The notes beneath the pieces are model-generated. The model was not told the DNA's origin, did not search any database, and was given only the letters and a program-made list of their open reading frames with translations. From Liquidambar formosana (Eukaryota > Streptophyta > Magnoliopsida > Saxifragales > Altingiaceae), in assembly GCA_039720395.1 (NCBI GenBank), contig CM077831.1, positions 4,940,003 through 5,004,002 on the forward strand: DNA of 64,000 bases. The letters are read 5' to 3'. How positions within the stretch are numbered: position 1 is the first letter of the stretch; every line of letters starts with the position of its first letter. The translations under genes and the position numbers were made by a program. Positions 10,301 through 23,336 of this stretch are shown here, piece after piece.

Positions 10301-12439
10301 GTAAGACAGCAACCCCACAAACACTAAAGGCATCACTATTGCATATTGCAGACTACATTACGGTTTGGAACTCAATGCTAAGGACTCCAATATTGCATAT
10401 TACAGACTACATTATGGTTTGGAACTCAATGCTTAGGACTAGTCCGAAACTTCTATTCCAAGAAGAATAATGGTGGCTTTGGTAAGTCAACTACAAACAG
10501 CTAAGCCTACCAAAGCTATGACATATTTCCATATGGTTTTCAAGCAAAAATGAATTAAAGTGACTTTCCTGTACACAAGCTCAAGGATTTTTGAACCACC
10601 TTACACATTTGTGTTACCATAGGAAACCTCCACAATAATTTGCTAGTAAGAGCTTTATTCCTACAGATCACTTCTGACATTACTTGAACATTTTTATGAT
10701 GCTACTAAATTGACACAACGTCAGGGTATCTATAATGAGCATGGGAGCCACATTTTGAAACCTTCTGGGGTTTATACACATTTTAACATGTTACCAGTGT
10801 AGGTTTCCAAATAATTGAGCCTAATCTATCAAACCAAGTGGACTAAATGAATCCTATCCAAAAAAAAAAAGAAAAGAAAAGAAAAGAGTGGACTAAATGC
10901 AAATAGAAGACTTCAGGTGTTTTATATTTTTTAAGACTTAAGTCATACATTAGGCATCATGACTTCAAGTGTTCTTTTATTATTGGTCGGACTCAGAAGT
11001 TGGAACTCATCCATTAGGCACAGTGAGTTCCATGGGAGATGTACCTTTAGCCTTACTGAACAGTTCTTTCTGATCACGAGTTGAGGTATTGTAATCTGCA
11101 CTGTTATAAAAGAAGCTAATTTTACCATATAAAATGAATTTAAATGATAGGATTTGACTCAAACAAAATTCTGCTTATTGCTCCATGTTTCTACGACCTT
11201 AAATAGTTTCAAAAAAAAAGTTTCCAGTCACATTAAATATTAATTTCTGACAAATGCAACATTAATGATTAGTTCCCTATTATAACTTCCCATTTTGTTA
11301 ACCCATTAATTACTGGCAAATGCAATCTAATCAATCTTTAACCCAAAAATAGAGTAGGAGAATTCTGAAATCAGTTCTCTATTCTAACTTCCCATTCAAC
11401 AAATGTAACCTCAAATTTTCAACATTTTACCATCTGACTTACTTGCACCTATCCGAGCAATTAAAATGCAGTGGAACTACTTGATACTGGAGTTTATAAA
11501 TGGGGAAATTACCAGTAGGTCCGGTTAGGGGATTTTTTTTCCCAGGGGAAATTACCAGTACGTCCAGCTGGGGGAGATTTCCTATAAATCAGTACATTGA
11601 CTATTCTCAAGTACAATCAACATAGCACTTTGCCCAATTTGTTTCAACCAACTACAAAGCACTATTCACCTTACATAAAATGGCAAGTTTTGCTTAATGG
11701 CAGTAATAGCCTCATATAAGTGAATTTTTGTCTTTGGACTAAAAGTCCCTTATCTGATCATGGATCAGATAAAAGGTTGTTTTTGGCTAGCAGCCTGGCA
11801 TCCAATTCATTTCCCTCCAAAAATAAAATCAGCCTGGCAAGTTCTTCAAAACCTATTCCATCAGTCACTAAAATGTCATCAGTAATTCCACGTTGGTACT
11901 CTATGCCCTGCTGTGGAGTACAACTAAATAACTTCCCAAATGCCTAGCCCAGCACATGACACCACCCAGGCATCCAAACCAAATCATTAACCCAAATCCT
12001 CAAGACCTTGGATGCCCACATTACACACTACTCCCAATACACATTACACACGCTAAATTTTTAGAAATTGGAAAGTAATGTCAGATGAGCTATAGGCACA
12101 ATTTGTACCAGGTAGTTGCCATACTTTGCGTGGATTTTCATGCTTGCCTATCATTGTCTATGTGTATAAAGCAAATTAAAACCAACAAAAGGCCCTTGCA
12201 TCTGGATGTGAATTGACAAACAACAAATTTGAAACACCAAAAGGCCCTTATATGTACACATGTCAAAATCCTATCCCAATCAAATCCATAGCTATTTGGA
12301 CTGGAATTGACAAACAACAAATACTTGGTATTAGTGTTTATAAAAGGTGGAGTTGGCAAGTGGTAAAGCAACGGGTTTTGGTCCCCTAATTCAGAAGTTA
12401 GAACACTTCCACCCCAGAGCAGCATACCCATTATATTAG
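10301..12439. other. Unassigned AT-rich sequence with small tandem duplications
   Basis: No gene was recognised. Seen: a ~52-bp tandem duplication around TTGCATATT(G/A)CAGACTACATT (10337-10440), an A-rich tract at 10860-10886 flanked by two copies of GTGGACTAAATG (10838 and 10888), and a short duplication of GGGGAAATTACCAGTA (11501 and 11544). The small frames at 10943-11128, 11720-11947 and 12138-12431 have no recognisable content. Confidence 0.5.
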
Positions 12440-12749
12440 AATATATAAAGATTTATTTTTTGAACAAAATTGTGTTAATAAGCGCATATTAAGGTGTTTG
12501 AGGTTGAATTCGTGTGTCGTCTTTTCCATCACATATAATATACTTATATGCATTGATTTTATTTTTTATTTTTTATTTTTTTGACAATTGATAGAATTTA
12601 TCATACCCCTAGTTCCCCTAAATACCAACAAATGGGTATCAATGCTTTTCCATAAGCTTGAACCTGATATCGCTCACTTAATAAGTGAGGAGAATGCCAC
12701 TAGGCTTTCATGCCATTGGCTATAATATACTTATATTAGCAAAGCACAC

Positions 12750-13745
12750 TCCATAGATATTTTTCATGCTCAAATTTGAATCATTCATGCAACGCTCTCA
12801 TCCGTAGTCTATGCATAATAGGTTAGTAGTCCGTATAACTCATGTTAGTAGCATTTGGAAATAAGTTAATAGTCAAATCAATGGAAAGTTTTTAGGTCAA
12901 CACTTCATCAAAATTTTGATGAACCAGGTAGGCGGGGAACATGAATCTAGAAAACACCTAATGAAAACGTATGTATGGGTGAATTAAAATATATATATAT
13001 TAACCATAGTGATCCATGTGTAGTAGGTTAATAGCATTGGAATGCCCTATCTTGTAATTAGAAATTCTTGATGAAATATGGTACATAATAATCTATACTT
13101 TTTCCTTCTATATGAATTGTTAATATTTTTCATGCCCAAGTTTGAACCGATCATGCAACGCCATTTGTAGTCTATGTATAACAAGGTATTAGTCAATAGA
13201 AGTCGTGTTAGTAGCATTTGGAATCAATGGTAAGCTTTCAGGTCAACACTTAATCAAAAATTGATGAACCGGATAGGCAGGGTACATGAATCTAGAAAAC
13301 ACCCAACGAAAATGAATATAGGGGTGAATGAAAAAATTATATATAATAACTATAGTGATCCATGTGTAGTAGGTTAATATTGTAGGAATGCCTTATCGCC
13401 TTATCTTGTAATTAGAAATTCTTTATGACATATGGTAAATAATAATCTATACTTTTTCCTTCTATATGTATGGTTAGATATTTGTCATGCTAAAATTTAA
13501 AACATTCATGCAACGCTCTCATTCGTATTCGTAGTCTTTGTATAATATGTTAGTAGTCAATAGAAGTCCTGTTGAACTAAGTTAATAGTCAAATTGATGT
13601 TAATCTTTTAGATCAACACTTCATCAAGACTTTGATGAACCGGGTAGGTGGGGTATGTGAATCTTTAAAACATCCAATGAAAACGTATATATGGTTGAAT
13701 GAAAGGAATATATATATAGTGAATAGTCAAAATGTATCATGCCTA
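12750..13745 (+). repeat. ~360-bp tandem repeat, about 2.8 copies
   Basis: The block starting TTTTCATGC(T/C)CAA recurs at about 12761, 13127 and 13482, with periods of 366 and 355 bp. Each unit holds the same landmarks in order: TTCATGCAACGC, GTAGTCTATG, TTAGTAGCATTTGG, GGTCAACACTT, TTGATGAACC, and then an AT run and GTGATCCATGTGTAGTAGG. The units are clearly diverged, so the array is old. No coding frame persists. Confidence 0.8.
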
Positions 13746-14280
13746 CATTGTGTGGATGTTCGTGCTTATGTAAATAAGAGTAAACCCCGAAAATGCGGTT
13801 CCACATTGAAGAATAAAAACTGATACATAAAACAAAATCCAGTGAGCGCTTTTTCTATTGAACGCATAATAAGAATTCAATTATAAAAATCAAAAATCAA
13901 AAATCAAAACATTGGGCCAATTACACACAAACAAACAATTCAATCATTTAATCTCCATTGATGGTTTCAAAACGGTTTCTTCATTGAAAGGGGAAGTTAC
14001 TAATGACCTACCAACACATTCAGCCACATACCAAACTCACCAATGCACATGATTCTTTGCCAAAAAAAAAAGCCCTAAGCACCTTCCCCAAATATGCTAT
14101 ATCTCTCTCTCTAACCTATTTTCCTTCCCATCCCATTCTCCATTTTTATTTTCTCTTCTCTAATTTGTGCATGACTTTATATTTCCTACATTTGTACCTT
14201 GTTGAGTCGAGTTTTTAAATTTCTTTGGCCATGAGATAGTAAGCAGGTTCTTATGCATTAATATTTCTTACTTTGTGCCT
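13746..14280. other. Unassigned spacer
   Basis: AT-rich sequence with no recognisable gene. A 71-codon frame at 14003-14218 is low-complexity and hydrophobic and is not supported. Confidence 0.5.
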
Positions 14281-15570
14281 GACTTTATCTATATTTGATT
14301 AATAATTTACAATGCCCAATTAAGTAAGAATTGGTTTACATATAACATTTTAACAAATAATAGAAGAAAGAGAACGGGAAAGAAGCAATGCTTCAGTAGC
14401 ACCCCTAAAGATATTCTCACATTACTAGTGAGATTTTGTTGGTGTTGATGGTCTAAGATCTTAATCTTACAGATTTTCTGTTTCAGATGTGGCAATTTCT
14501 ATCTTGTTTCTGTATTTAGTATGTTCTTTGTTACCGAGGAAAAAGGAGAAAAGAGTGTGTGTGTGTGTGTGTGAGGGAGGGAGGGAGGGAGTTGTGATGT
14601 GTCCAAACACTTGCAAAAATTTTCTGGATTCTGGAATCACATATCCCATTATAAAATTTTAAAACTATTGGAATTTTGATTAAGATATGGAGTGATATTT
14701 TATTCGATCATGTGTACACGCTGGCAATACGTGTCCTAACTTCACATTTGATGACTTTGTGTCTCCAATCACCAAGTTTCAAGCTGACCTCGCACTTGAT
14801 TAGAGTGCTCGCTGGAGCTACTTTATTTAGGTGACAAACCACACTCAAATTTTCAGTGAAGCTTAGATGAAGGAGATCAGAGTTTCTAGTGATGTTGTAT
14901 GTTCTGTATTTTGTTGGATTGCAAAATGGGACCCGGGGGCATTCCAAAAGACCATGAATGTGAAGTTATTGAGAATGATGCTCCGGTTCCTAAGCACATT
15001 CCCTGCACCGACCTGGTCCTATTGGAGGCTTTTAGGTCTAAAAAGGATGAGCCTGCAGTAACCTCTGGTGAATCTCAATTGAAGGAGTAACCTGCGGCTG
15101 GCACTTGTTTTGTCTTTTTCTCGATGTTTCCTTGTTAATGTTTGTTATCTCACAAAATGTGCTGCATTGAACACAATTTTATTTGTCGAACAAAAGCTTG
15201 AACTATTCAGTTAATAATATCAATTGGAGCTTGTTCGAACTGTCTACTCCTTTTTCTTTTCTTTTTTTTTTTTTAAAAAAAAAAACTAATTTTCATGTAC
15301 CAAAATCATGAGTTTGTTGCAGGTTGAAAGAGGAAAAAAAACACAATCAAACTAGGGCAAAAAACAGGTCAGGTTAGAATTTGGATTGGGTTTAAATCTG
15401 GACTAAGTCATAATTGGGTCGGTTGAGGGTTGGCTTTGGGTATGCACAGTAATTGGGTTGGACATAACCCAACCCATTAATGACACAAATTACATAACCC
15501 ATTAATGACCCAACCCAACCCATTTATGCCTCAACCCAAACCCACCTAACCCGCACAGATTACCAAGCCT
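14281..15570 (+). repeat. Segmental duplication, copy 1
   Basis: A direct match to 25930-27130, starting at the shared TAATTTACAATGCCCAATTAAG. It includes a GT microsatellite followed by GGGA repeats (14556-14591), a candidate terminal exon at about 14928-15090 and a tail rich in CCCAACCC-like words. Copy 1 lacks the stretch coding for PLPNEFYRTLE that copy 2 keeps, but retains the likely native stop (TAA at 15088-15090). Confidence 0.8.
14928..15090 (+). pseudogene. Terminal-exon copy of an unidentified gene (copy 1)
   Basis: The frame contains MGPGGIPKDHECEVIENDAP and ends SGESQLKE. The sequence before it reads like a splice acceptor (TTTTGTTGGATTGCA), with AG in copy 2 and AA in copy 1. 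An internal deletion relative to copy 2 falls between the TDLVL-coding part and EAF. The protein family was not recognised. Because the frame is shared between two duplicated copies it is more likely an exon relic than chance. Confidence 0.45.
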
Positions 15571-15592
15571 AATTACATCCTTCCATATCAAG

Positions 15593-15790
15593 TTATCAAT
15601 AATACTCAAAGGTCCACATTAAAAAAGGGCTAAAGCTTGGAAATACCATAATATAAAAAATTGGCCAACCATAAATTGATAGCAAATTATCAATAATATT
15701 CAAAGGTCCATCACATAAAAAAAGGGCTAAAGCTTGGAAATACCATAATATAAAAGAGTGGCCAACCATAAATTGATAGCAAATTATCAA
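15593..15790 (+). repeat. ~97-bp tandem duplication, two copies
   Basis: The unit runs from ATCAATAATA(C/T)TCAAAGGTCCA through GGGCTAAAGCTTGGAAATACC to CCAACCATAAATTGATAGC and is repeated once, with a few changes. Confidence 0.8.
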
Positions 15791-17430
15791 TCCCCTTTAT
15801 TTCCTACACCACCCAGAGAAATCAAATTTAAAAGGTAAGCATGAAATATTCGTTAAGAAGATTATTCAATTTCAGAGAAAACCACCAACTAAATGATTGC
15901 ACCAGGCACTTGCAATGATTATCAATAACTAAACAAAGCAAAGTAACATACACTAATTCTCAAACATTTGAATCAATCCTCCTACTGAACTTGACCACAT
16001 CAAAGGTGGTTTATGATGCTGGATACGCAACATTCATACGCCCTACTGGCCCTTACACTATTAAGCAAAGTGTGTTTTTGGCAAAAGAATAGCAAGCACA
16101 ATATATAGACATGTACAATACAAAATTTTTGTTAATTAAGAATTTCAATTCCAAACTCCATAGTTATAATAACAGGCAAATGCAGATTCTAAAGTCACAA
16201 ATAAATGTCTATCCGCATGAATTGCTGTCAACTGATGCCAACCAGGAATTTTTCATGGGGTTGACAGAAATTGCCCTCGAATATCCTTCTTGACTTGGCC
16301 TAAGTGAGTGGCACAACGATCCATCTAAAATGTACACCATTTATCTTCTTCTTATTGGCCATGTTTCAACATGTGTATTCTGCAAAGCTCTAGGTGGGTA
16401 TGGATATGCTTATATGATAAAGAAATTAAAAAGAAAAAATATAATAACAAAGGTAGGCTAAGCAACAAAATCCATGCGTTAGAAGGATAGTTTTACATTG
16501 CGACGGAATAATAAAAAAAAATTAAAGGGGGAGGGGGGGGAAACCAACCATTTGATTGGGATAGATATTTCATCGCAAATCTATTAAATAATAGATAAAT
16601 GACCTTGTGACAGAAATATCCGTCGATATGGCCTACAAAAATGAATGTTTTATAAAGTATACTAGTGTAACCCCGGGCAATGCCCTACAAATTAAACAAA
16701 ATCAGGCTTCCTCAAAATTCAATATAATACTTGGATGGTGTGATAACAAAGCACAACAGAGGACAAGATGCACGGTTAAACATGTTGACAAATATCACAA
16801 ATGGGTTTATAGATCTGTATGAAAGTGAAAACTCTAACAACCTTCATGGTTCATAAAATTACACCTTAACAATGAAATCAACAAGCATACAACACAAGAT
16901 TTTGGATAAACTTCAAAAGGAAAGAGCTGAATACGAGAGCTTTCTGCAAGAGTTGGAACTTTTTATTAGGTATAAAGAATTGTCAATGAAATTTTAACAA
17001 ATAGCAATCCAATACAAAAAGTGTACCTAGTATTGATGCACTAGTGGCACCACATCCAGCATATAGATAAAGTCAAGAGATCTCTGAACCCTGGACTTGA
17101 AGAACTTCCTTTGAATTATTACAATTTTCCCCACTAACGTTAACCCCACCGGAAATTGTTAAGATTTATCACAGTTCTTAACTTTTTCACAAGGCAAATT
17201 AAGGGGTTGTCTTCTTTAATCTATGACCAGACCAAAGATATTCGTATCATTAAGCAAAAAGAAAATAATAAAAAAATAAAAAAAAGGAAACTATACTTAC
17301 ACTTTCGCATTGTGCAAGGTTAAATAAGATCAAGAAAATTTTAGTAAGATAAATTAAAGTTTGAAAATAGCATAATATAAATGGTTCCACATAGAGATCA
17401 GTGACAGCAACTAGTAAAAGTGTATAAAAG
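15791..17430. other. Unassigned AT-rich sequence
   Basis: Nothing recognisable on either strand. Frames at 16111-16293 and 16607-16822 are short and show no family motif. A G-rich run lies at 16527-16540. Confidence 0.5.
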
Positions 17431-18240
17431 GCGTGGGAAGTAGGGTTCTAAGGCCCAAACCTTGATTTGGCACATGTTAGATGATGCGGGCCCCTCTTGG
17501 GGCCTAGCATAATTGGGTTTAGTTAAGTTTGGGCACGTATGGACTTTACTTTTTAGGCTTCCTATTTGGGCCAATTAGTTGAGTCTTTCTTCTTGGTGTA
17601 GTCCAAGTCCACTTGGTCCAAGTTCTTTAACTTCTTTTGGAAGCTTGCTCGGTCTCCAAGTTGGCTTGTTTTGGAAACTAAATTGGTCTCCAAGTTAGCT
17701 TGTTTTAGAAGTTTCTTTGCTTTTACCCTATATAAAGTCATGTGATATCAGATTTTGAAATGAATGACATTTACTACAATAGTTGCTGGTTGTGAGTTTT
17801 CTCTCAAACCTTATGAGGTGTGACGCCTTCTTCTAACTAAGAGTGATTCCTAGGACCCTACTGGTGTGAGGCTAATAGTTATCTTCCCTTTTCCCCTATT
17901 CCTTCTACTTATCAACTGCCTTTCCCCTTTCTCCCTAATTTTCCAGCAAGTATTTTGACCCAACACCCCCTGCTCCAACCATCAATCCTTCATACTAACA
18001 CCCCAAGCCTTCAAAAGGCCACCCCAAAGCTTTGAAATAACTGCTGTCCAAAAATCCCAGCAGCTTCTTCCTGAAATTCCAACAACATACAACCTCCAAA
18101 CCTTACCCAAATCCCATCCCAAACCATCTACAAAACCTACAACCCTTCAACCATGGATTTCTCCCCTATTCATCCTATGTCACATGCCCTTTTTTTCCCC
18201 CAACACCACCCATTCCCAAAAGACATTTCCATAGCCAATC
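17431..18240 (+). repeat. Old LTR-like repeat, copy 2
   Basis: Related to 9556-10300 through the block at 17755-17885 (GGTGTGACGCCTTC, CCTAGGACCCTACTGG). It also carries rows of GTCTCCAAGTT(G/A)GCTTGTTTT (17650-17715) and a TATATAAAG near 17739, in keeping with a decayed LTR promoter. Confidence 0.4.
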
Positions 18241-18469
18241 TAAATTAGAAGACAACGTATATATATTCAGTTTGGTAACATAAATTAATGAGAAGCATCT
18301 ATCAATTTCAACTTCAAATAAATCAATCAAACCCTTCAAAAATTATTCGAATCCTTTTTTTCCTAGGAAGTTGCAAAAATGGGTCATCTTCCAAGAAAAA
18401 TTATGCACAGGCTGATCAATCAAGGGGTCTAGTATGCCATTCAATCAATAATGTCATGGAAATGCTAGG

Positions 18470-19590
18470 TTTTTTTTTTTTTGATCAGCAAAAAAAAATT
18501 TTATTAATAAGCAAAAAGAGAGATATACAGCAGGAGGACAAGAAGTCTACCTAAAACAAAAACAGAAAAGAGAAACTAAAAGCAAACGGCCCTCCAATCA
18601 GCTTTCAGCAAAAACAAAGGAATATGAACAAACTCCTTAGAGGAGTGAGCCCAAAAAGATCCCAAAAGGTGGACCTTATCCCAAAAACCAAATAAAGGGG
18701 ACTCCCTATCCTCGAAAATCCTAGCATTTCTTTCAAGCCAAATAGCCCAAAATACTGCCAAGATAGCACAGCTCCAAATAATTCTTGCCTACGTACTAGA
18801 CCCGAAATCCCAAAAATAAATCTCAAACATCCTTGAAAGACAACCCAGAAGAACCCACATTTCACCACTTAGACTAAAAAGTCTTCGCCACAACCACAAA
18901 GCCACAGGCAAAAATGAAAGAGATGGTCAATACTCTCCATTGCACCTTTACACAGGCATAAATAAAGGAAAGGTTTCCTTCTTTGAAGCATCTCATTGGT
19001 ATCAATCCTCTTGTGAACAACAGTCGAAGTAAAAACCTAGAATTTGAGCAGCCCACAAGCTTTCCAAATAATAACAACAAAGCCGAGAGCTCCACAACAT
19101 TCAATCAATTTCTCAAAATAAGATTTGCAAGAAAAAACTCCCGAGGAGTTGGCAATCCGAATTCTCGTCTGAAATAAACTCTCTCAAGGAAAACCCCTCC
19201 AATAATAACAACAAAGCCGAGAGCTCCACACTTTCCCTATCATTGAGATCTCTGAAAAACTTGAAATCCCAACCAAGATGAATAGAATCAAATGAAACCA
19301 TGGAAAAAATAGAAGCATTATGAGCCAAAGAAAGCCTATATAAGCGGGAAACAAAGAAGAAAAAGAAGCTTCCCCTCTCTAATGATCTTCCCAAAAACGC
19401 AGTCTATCCCCCTTCCCAACAAACAAGGAAATGAAATCTAGAAAGCTATCCATACCCTGAGAAATAAATTTCCAAAGACATCTAGCCGAAGTCATAGGGC
19501 TTGCAAGAGCCGGCCGCAACTTTCTCTGATGAGATTCACTGATGCAATCTAGAGAGGGAGAGAGACAAAGAAAGAGGGTGAGCAAAGCAA
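18470..19590 (-). mobile_element. 5'-truncated LINE (L1-type), 3' end of ORF2
   Basis: On the minus strand, broken frames read in order: HISQGMDSFLD-like and VGKGDRLRFWEDH (19379-19585), RLYRLSLAHNASIFSMVS and a FRDLNDRE stretch (19113-19394), and AIWLERNARIFEDRESPLFG to the LKADWRAVCF end (18576-18761). These are the C-terminal zf-RVT region typical of plant L1-type LINEs. The element ends in a TTTTATTAATAAG 3' tail and a poly(A), seen as 13 T at 18470-18482. Several frameshifts separate the pieces, so it is dead. No clear target-site duplication was found. Confidence 0.8.
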
Positions 19591-19909
19591 ATCGAGCGAG
19601 AAACTACACCCAAAACCAAATCTAAATCGCATTTTGAGATTTTTGGGTTTAGGCAAAGCAAAACGATGCGTTTCCCTAAAACAGAACCGTTAACGTTTGG
19701 GCAAACAATCCTTCACATAGTGGTTTTTCTAAGTGGGTTTATTCCGGCCATGGGATGTGTTTTAATGCCACATGTCAGTCATCCATATGAAACTAGCAAA
19801 TACAGAACAGAACTAATTAATATGCATTAATAATTATAAAATAAAAAAATAAAAAAGATTCAATACAACTATTTGACATAAAAAATAAATAAATAAAAAA
19901 ATACATGTT
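19591..19909. other. Unassigned spacer
   Basis: AT-rich, with no recognisable element. It lies between the LINE and the terminal exon of the broken gene. Confidence 0.5.
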
Positions 19910-20394
19910 TTAACTTGATCCAGCTTGGTTGCAATCCTTTCTACTACAAAGCTCACTTTTCAAATTTCTTTTTCTACTTGCCACGTCTTCAATACTGACA
20001 AAGACACTTAAATATGCCCTATTCTCTCGCAGTTTGGTAGCTTCATAGAAAGTTTTGCTTGTAATGACTCCTCTGTTTAACATATCTTGTAACATTCCTA
20101 CAAAATGTGTTATGAGAAGGTCACCAATAGGGCCACCAGCAACCGTGGGAACCTCAGCACTACCCTTCTTCTAACCACACAAAAAACAAAAATCAAAAAA
20201 ATAAATCAAAATAACTTGAAAATAAATCATATTAAAAATAATATTAAGTTACCTTCTCAACACTATAGTGAGCTTGGAGCTATCCTTTGTTGAATTCACG
20301 AAGCCCTAATTTGACGGCTTCATGATGGACATTCGTCCAATTATTTGTGCCTGATGATGTTTTTTTTTGCTTTGTGTACACTTCTATGTAGAAC
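19910..20394 (-). pseudogene. Last two exons of an unidentified gene with a SANT/Myb-like segment
   Basis: On the minus strand, exon 20394-20253 ends in a GT donor and exon 20170-19910 begins after an AG acceptor. The join keeps the frame (phase 0). The second exon encodes 86 residues with GGPIGDLLITHFVGMLQDML near its start and runs to a TAA at 19910-19912. The first exon matches the open plus-strand copy at 22724-22922, which reads RWTEEKLQLLHRSVY and NNWTNVHQEAVKLGLREF. Its spaced tryptophans suggest a SANT/Myb-like fold. Here the exon has a frameshift in an A run and an in-frame TAG after NKG. It is cut at 20394/20395 by the large palindrome. The family was not identified. Confidence 0.5.
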
Positions 20395-21170
20395 TGAGGT
20401 AAAGAAATACTACAATGCGAAACATAATGAATAACAAAAATCTAAATTCAATACCTTATAGCTGATGAATCTGATTGTGATTCATACAAAACAAAACCCT
20501 AACTAGAAGAAGAGTGTTATTACTTACAATTAGTCCTTAAAACGAGTGATTAAAACAATGAACAAGTAGCAAAAGTGTCCTGCCTCAATGATATCCACAC
20601 CAAGCAAAAGTTTTCAGTTGTTCTTTAAGTTCTCCTTAGGTTTTGCTAGAGGAAGAGAAGTAGAAGAGAGAGAGAGGCTTCTCACTAGGTTCGACCTCTA
20701 AAGAGAATGAGAGTGTGATATGATTGCTTTCTAGCAAGTGCCAGTTACATGTATAACAAGCCAATGGACGGCTGACCATGGGGGGGTTCTCACCTTATGT
20801 GGGATTTGCAATTTCCTAAAATTGCACTCTAATCCCTCCATCTTACATTTAATACAAGTGTAGCCCAAGATAACTTTTCTAAGTACATTCTTCCCTTTCT
20901 CTCACAACTTAAAGTCCCACTTTACTTATGGGTGTGTAACCCATTAGGTTCACAACATCTAATAGTAGGTAGTAGCACACAGAGTGCAATGGAACACTTT
21001 CCATTAAGGTTCTAATTAGAACTCTTTCCAATTCTCTAATTGATGATAACCAACTTATATCAATCAATCAGAACTCCTACTAACCATGAGTAACATTTAT
21101 GAATGACTCATGGTGTGATCCTAAATGAAGTGAAGATAAATAAATAAAAAAAGGAGTTTTATGTGATAAA
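20395..21170 (-). mobile_element. Diverged copia LTR relative, left arm
   Basis: It is the reverse complement of 23990-24738 and related to 48170-48930, with shared words such as ACCATGAG, GATATAA and the AATTGGAA(A/G)GAGTTCCAATTAGA stretch. Its end abuts the broken gene at 20394. No primer site or internal region follows. Confidence 0.55.
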
Positions 21171-22204
21171 GATTTAGAATATAACCAAATAAATCCAAAA
21201 AAAAAGGAAGACCAAAGTAAAAGTCCAGTATGTTAACCCCACCCGCAATCCATCCACGCACCAATCCAATATGGTGTGTGGGTTAAAACCGCCTTATCAT
21301 ATAGGCGGATGTGGGTAAGAATTTAGTTCAATCGATAGGTTGTGGGTGAATTGCAGATGAACTCTAAACCCGACTCATGAGTACCTTTATTTAGGATACC
21401 TGGAATCAGTAAACGACGTTGTTTTTCACCCTTTGTTTCGACACGCCCCCATCTGGCCTCGCACAACCATCCCATCAAATCCATCACACCTGGTCTTTCT
21501 ACAACTATCCTCTCTCATTCTCTACCAGAAGCTTACCACTCCCTCAATGCTTTTTTTCCTCTCTCCTCTACACACCTATATCTGGTTGGCATACAAATGA
21601 TCCATCAATCCATCACACACTTGCTCCCTCTACAACTCTCCTCTCTCACTCTCTCTCTACTAGAAGCTCCTACGATGCTTTTTCTTCTCTCACACCTACA
21701 ACTAGATGCCACCCGACCTATCAATCTATCGCAAGCTCTCTCTGCAACTCTCCTATCTTTTTTTTCCTTTTTTTTTTGGGTTACTGGTAGGCATTAAAAT
21801 TAAGCAATGCAACTCTCCTCTTTCTCTCTCTACCAGAAGCTTACCACTCCCCTGCTCTGTTTCATCTCTCCTTTTGGGTGTTTAATGGGATAAAATCTTC
21901 ATCATTGGTTTTTCTCTAGCGATAGAGGGTTCTCGTACCGTTGATTTGGGGGTCTCATTGGTTTTTATCTGAGTTAGGGGTTCGACCATTGGGGCTCGAT
22001 TCAGGGTTCTGATCTATATCTAGGTTATTTTCTTACTACAATGGAGTTTGATTTAGCATTTAAAATAGACATTGTAGGGGTTTGTTGGACTTAGATTATG
22101 GTTGCCTCTCACTAGTAAGCTCTACCTGTAATGACCCTCAAAAACATGTTCAAATTTATCAGCTCAATACAAAAAAAAACTCTTTCAAAAATAAAATTTC
22201 CTTT

Positions 22205-22380
22205 GAAGCTTGGAGTTATCCTTTGTTGAATTCACGAAGCCCTAATTTGATGGCTTCGTGGTGGACATTGGTCCAATTATTTGTGCACAAGGATGTCTTT
22301 TTTGCTTTGTGTACACTTCTATATAAAAGTTGCAATTTTTCTTCTATCCATCTTGAACCCCATCTAATGACATAAATAAA
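22205..22380 (-). pseudogene. SANT/Myb-like gene fragment, left-arm copy
   Basis: The reverse complement of 22720-22900 and homologous to 20253-20394. It covers the same exon as the broken gene left of the palindrome but extends about 60 bp further upstream of the break at 20394. It is frameshifted. Confidence 0.5.
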
Positions 22381-22723
22381 TGAACATGAGTTCTTTGACC
22401 CACATATTTGATATCATGCCAAAACTTTTATTATCAAAATAAGGAAAAAACAAAAAAAAACATACCACAAATGCCAAAACTTTATTCGTTGCTACGTCTT
22501 TGTCTTCAAAATGAGAGCTACTCCTTCCAATTCTCTAAATGGGCACCCCATAAGGATTGGAAGAAGTTATTCTCATTTTGAAGACAAAGACGCAGCAATG
22601 AAGAAAGTTTTGGCATTTGTGATATGTTTTTTTTGTTTTTTCCTTGTTCTTATAGTAAAAGTTTTGGCATGATATCAGATATGTGAGATCAAAGAACTCA
22701 TGTTCATTTATTTATGTCATTAG

Positions 22724-22922
22724 ATGGGTTCAAGATGGACAGAAGAAAAATTGCAACTTCTACATAGAAGTGTATACAATGCAAAAAAGACATCCTCAGG
22801 CACAAATAATTGGACTAATGTCCACCAAGAAGCCGTCAAATTAGGACTTCGTGAATTCAACAAAAAACAACTCCAAGCTTCAAATGAAATTTTATTTTTG
22901 AAAGAGTTTTATTTGCACTGAG
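22724..22922 (+). pseudogene. SANT/Myb-like gene fragment, right-arm copy (frame open)
   Basis: A 65-codon frame starting MGSRWTEEKLQLL, with NNWTNVHQEAVKLGLREF in the middle. The frame is open through the whole homologous exon, unlike the two minus-strand copies. The normal 3' continuation (QAHYSVEK, then a GT donor) is replaced by unrelated sequence after KKQLQAS. It is a fragment, not a gene. The SANT/Myb reading rests on tryptophan spacing only. Confidence 0.45.
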
Positions 22923-23305
22923 TTCATAAATTTAAACATGTTTTTGAGGGTTGTTATAGGTAGAGCTTACCAGCGAGAGGCAACCACAATCTAAGCCCAA
23001 CAAACCCCTACAATGTCAGTTCTAAATGCTAAATCAAACTCCATTGTAGCAAGAAGATAACCAAGATACAGATCAGAACCCCGAATCGGGCCCCAAAGGT
23101 CAAACCCCCAACTCAGATAAAACCCAATGAGACCCTCAAATCAATGGTACGAGAACCCTCTATCACCAGAGAGAAACCAACGAGGAAGATTTTATCCTGT
23201 TAAAAATCCAAGAGGAGAGATGAAGTAGGTTATCCCATTAAACACCTAAAAGGAGAGATGAAACAAAGCAGGAAAGTGTTAAGCTTCTGGTAGAGTGAGA
23301 GTGGT

Positions 23306-23336
<31 letters not shown>

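Noticed and set aside
10838..10899. A-rich tract flanked by GTGGACTAAATG twice, as a SINE or processed insertion
   Set aside because: Only ~38 bp lie between the repeats, too short for a SINE and without A/B boxes. More likely a small duplication.
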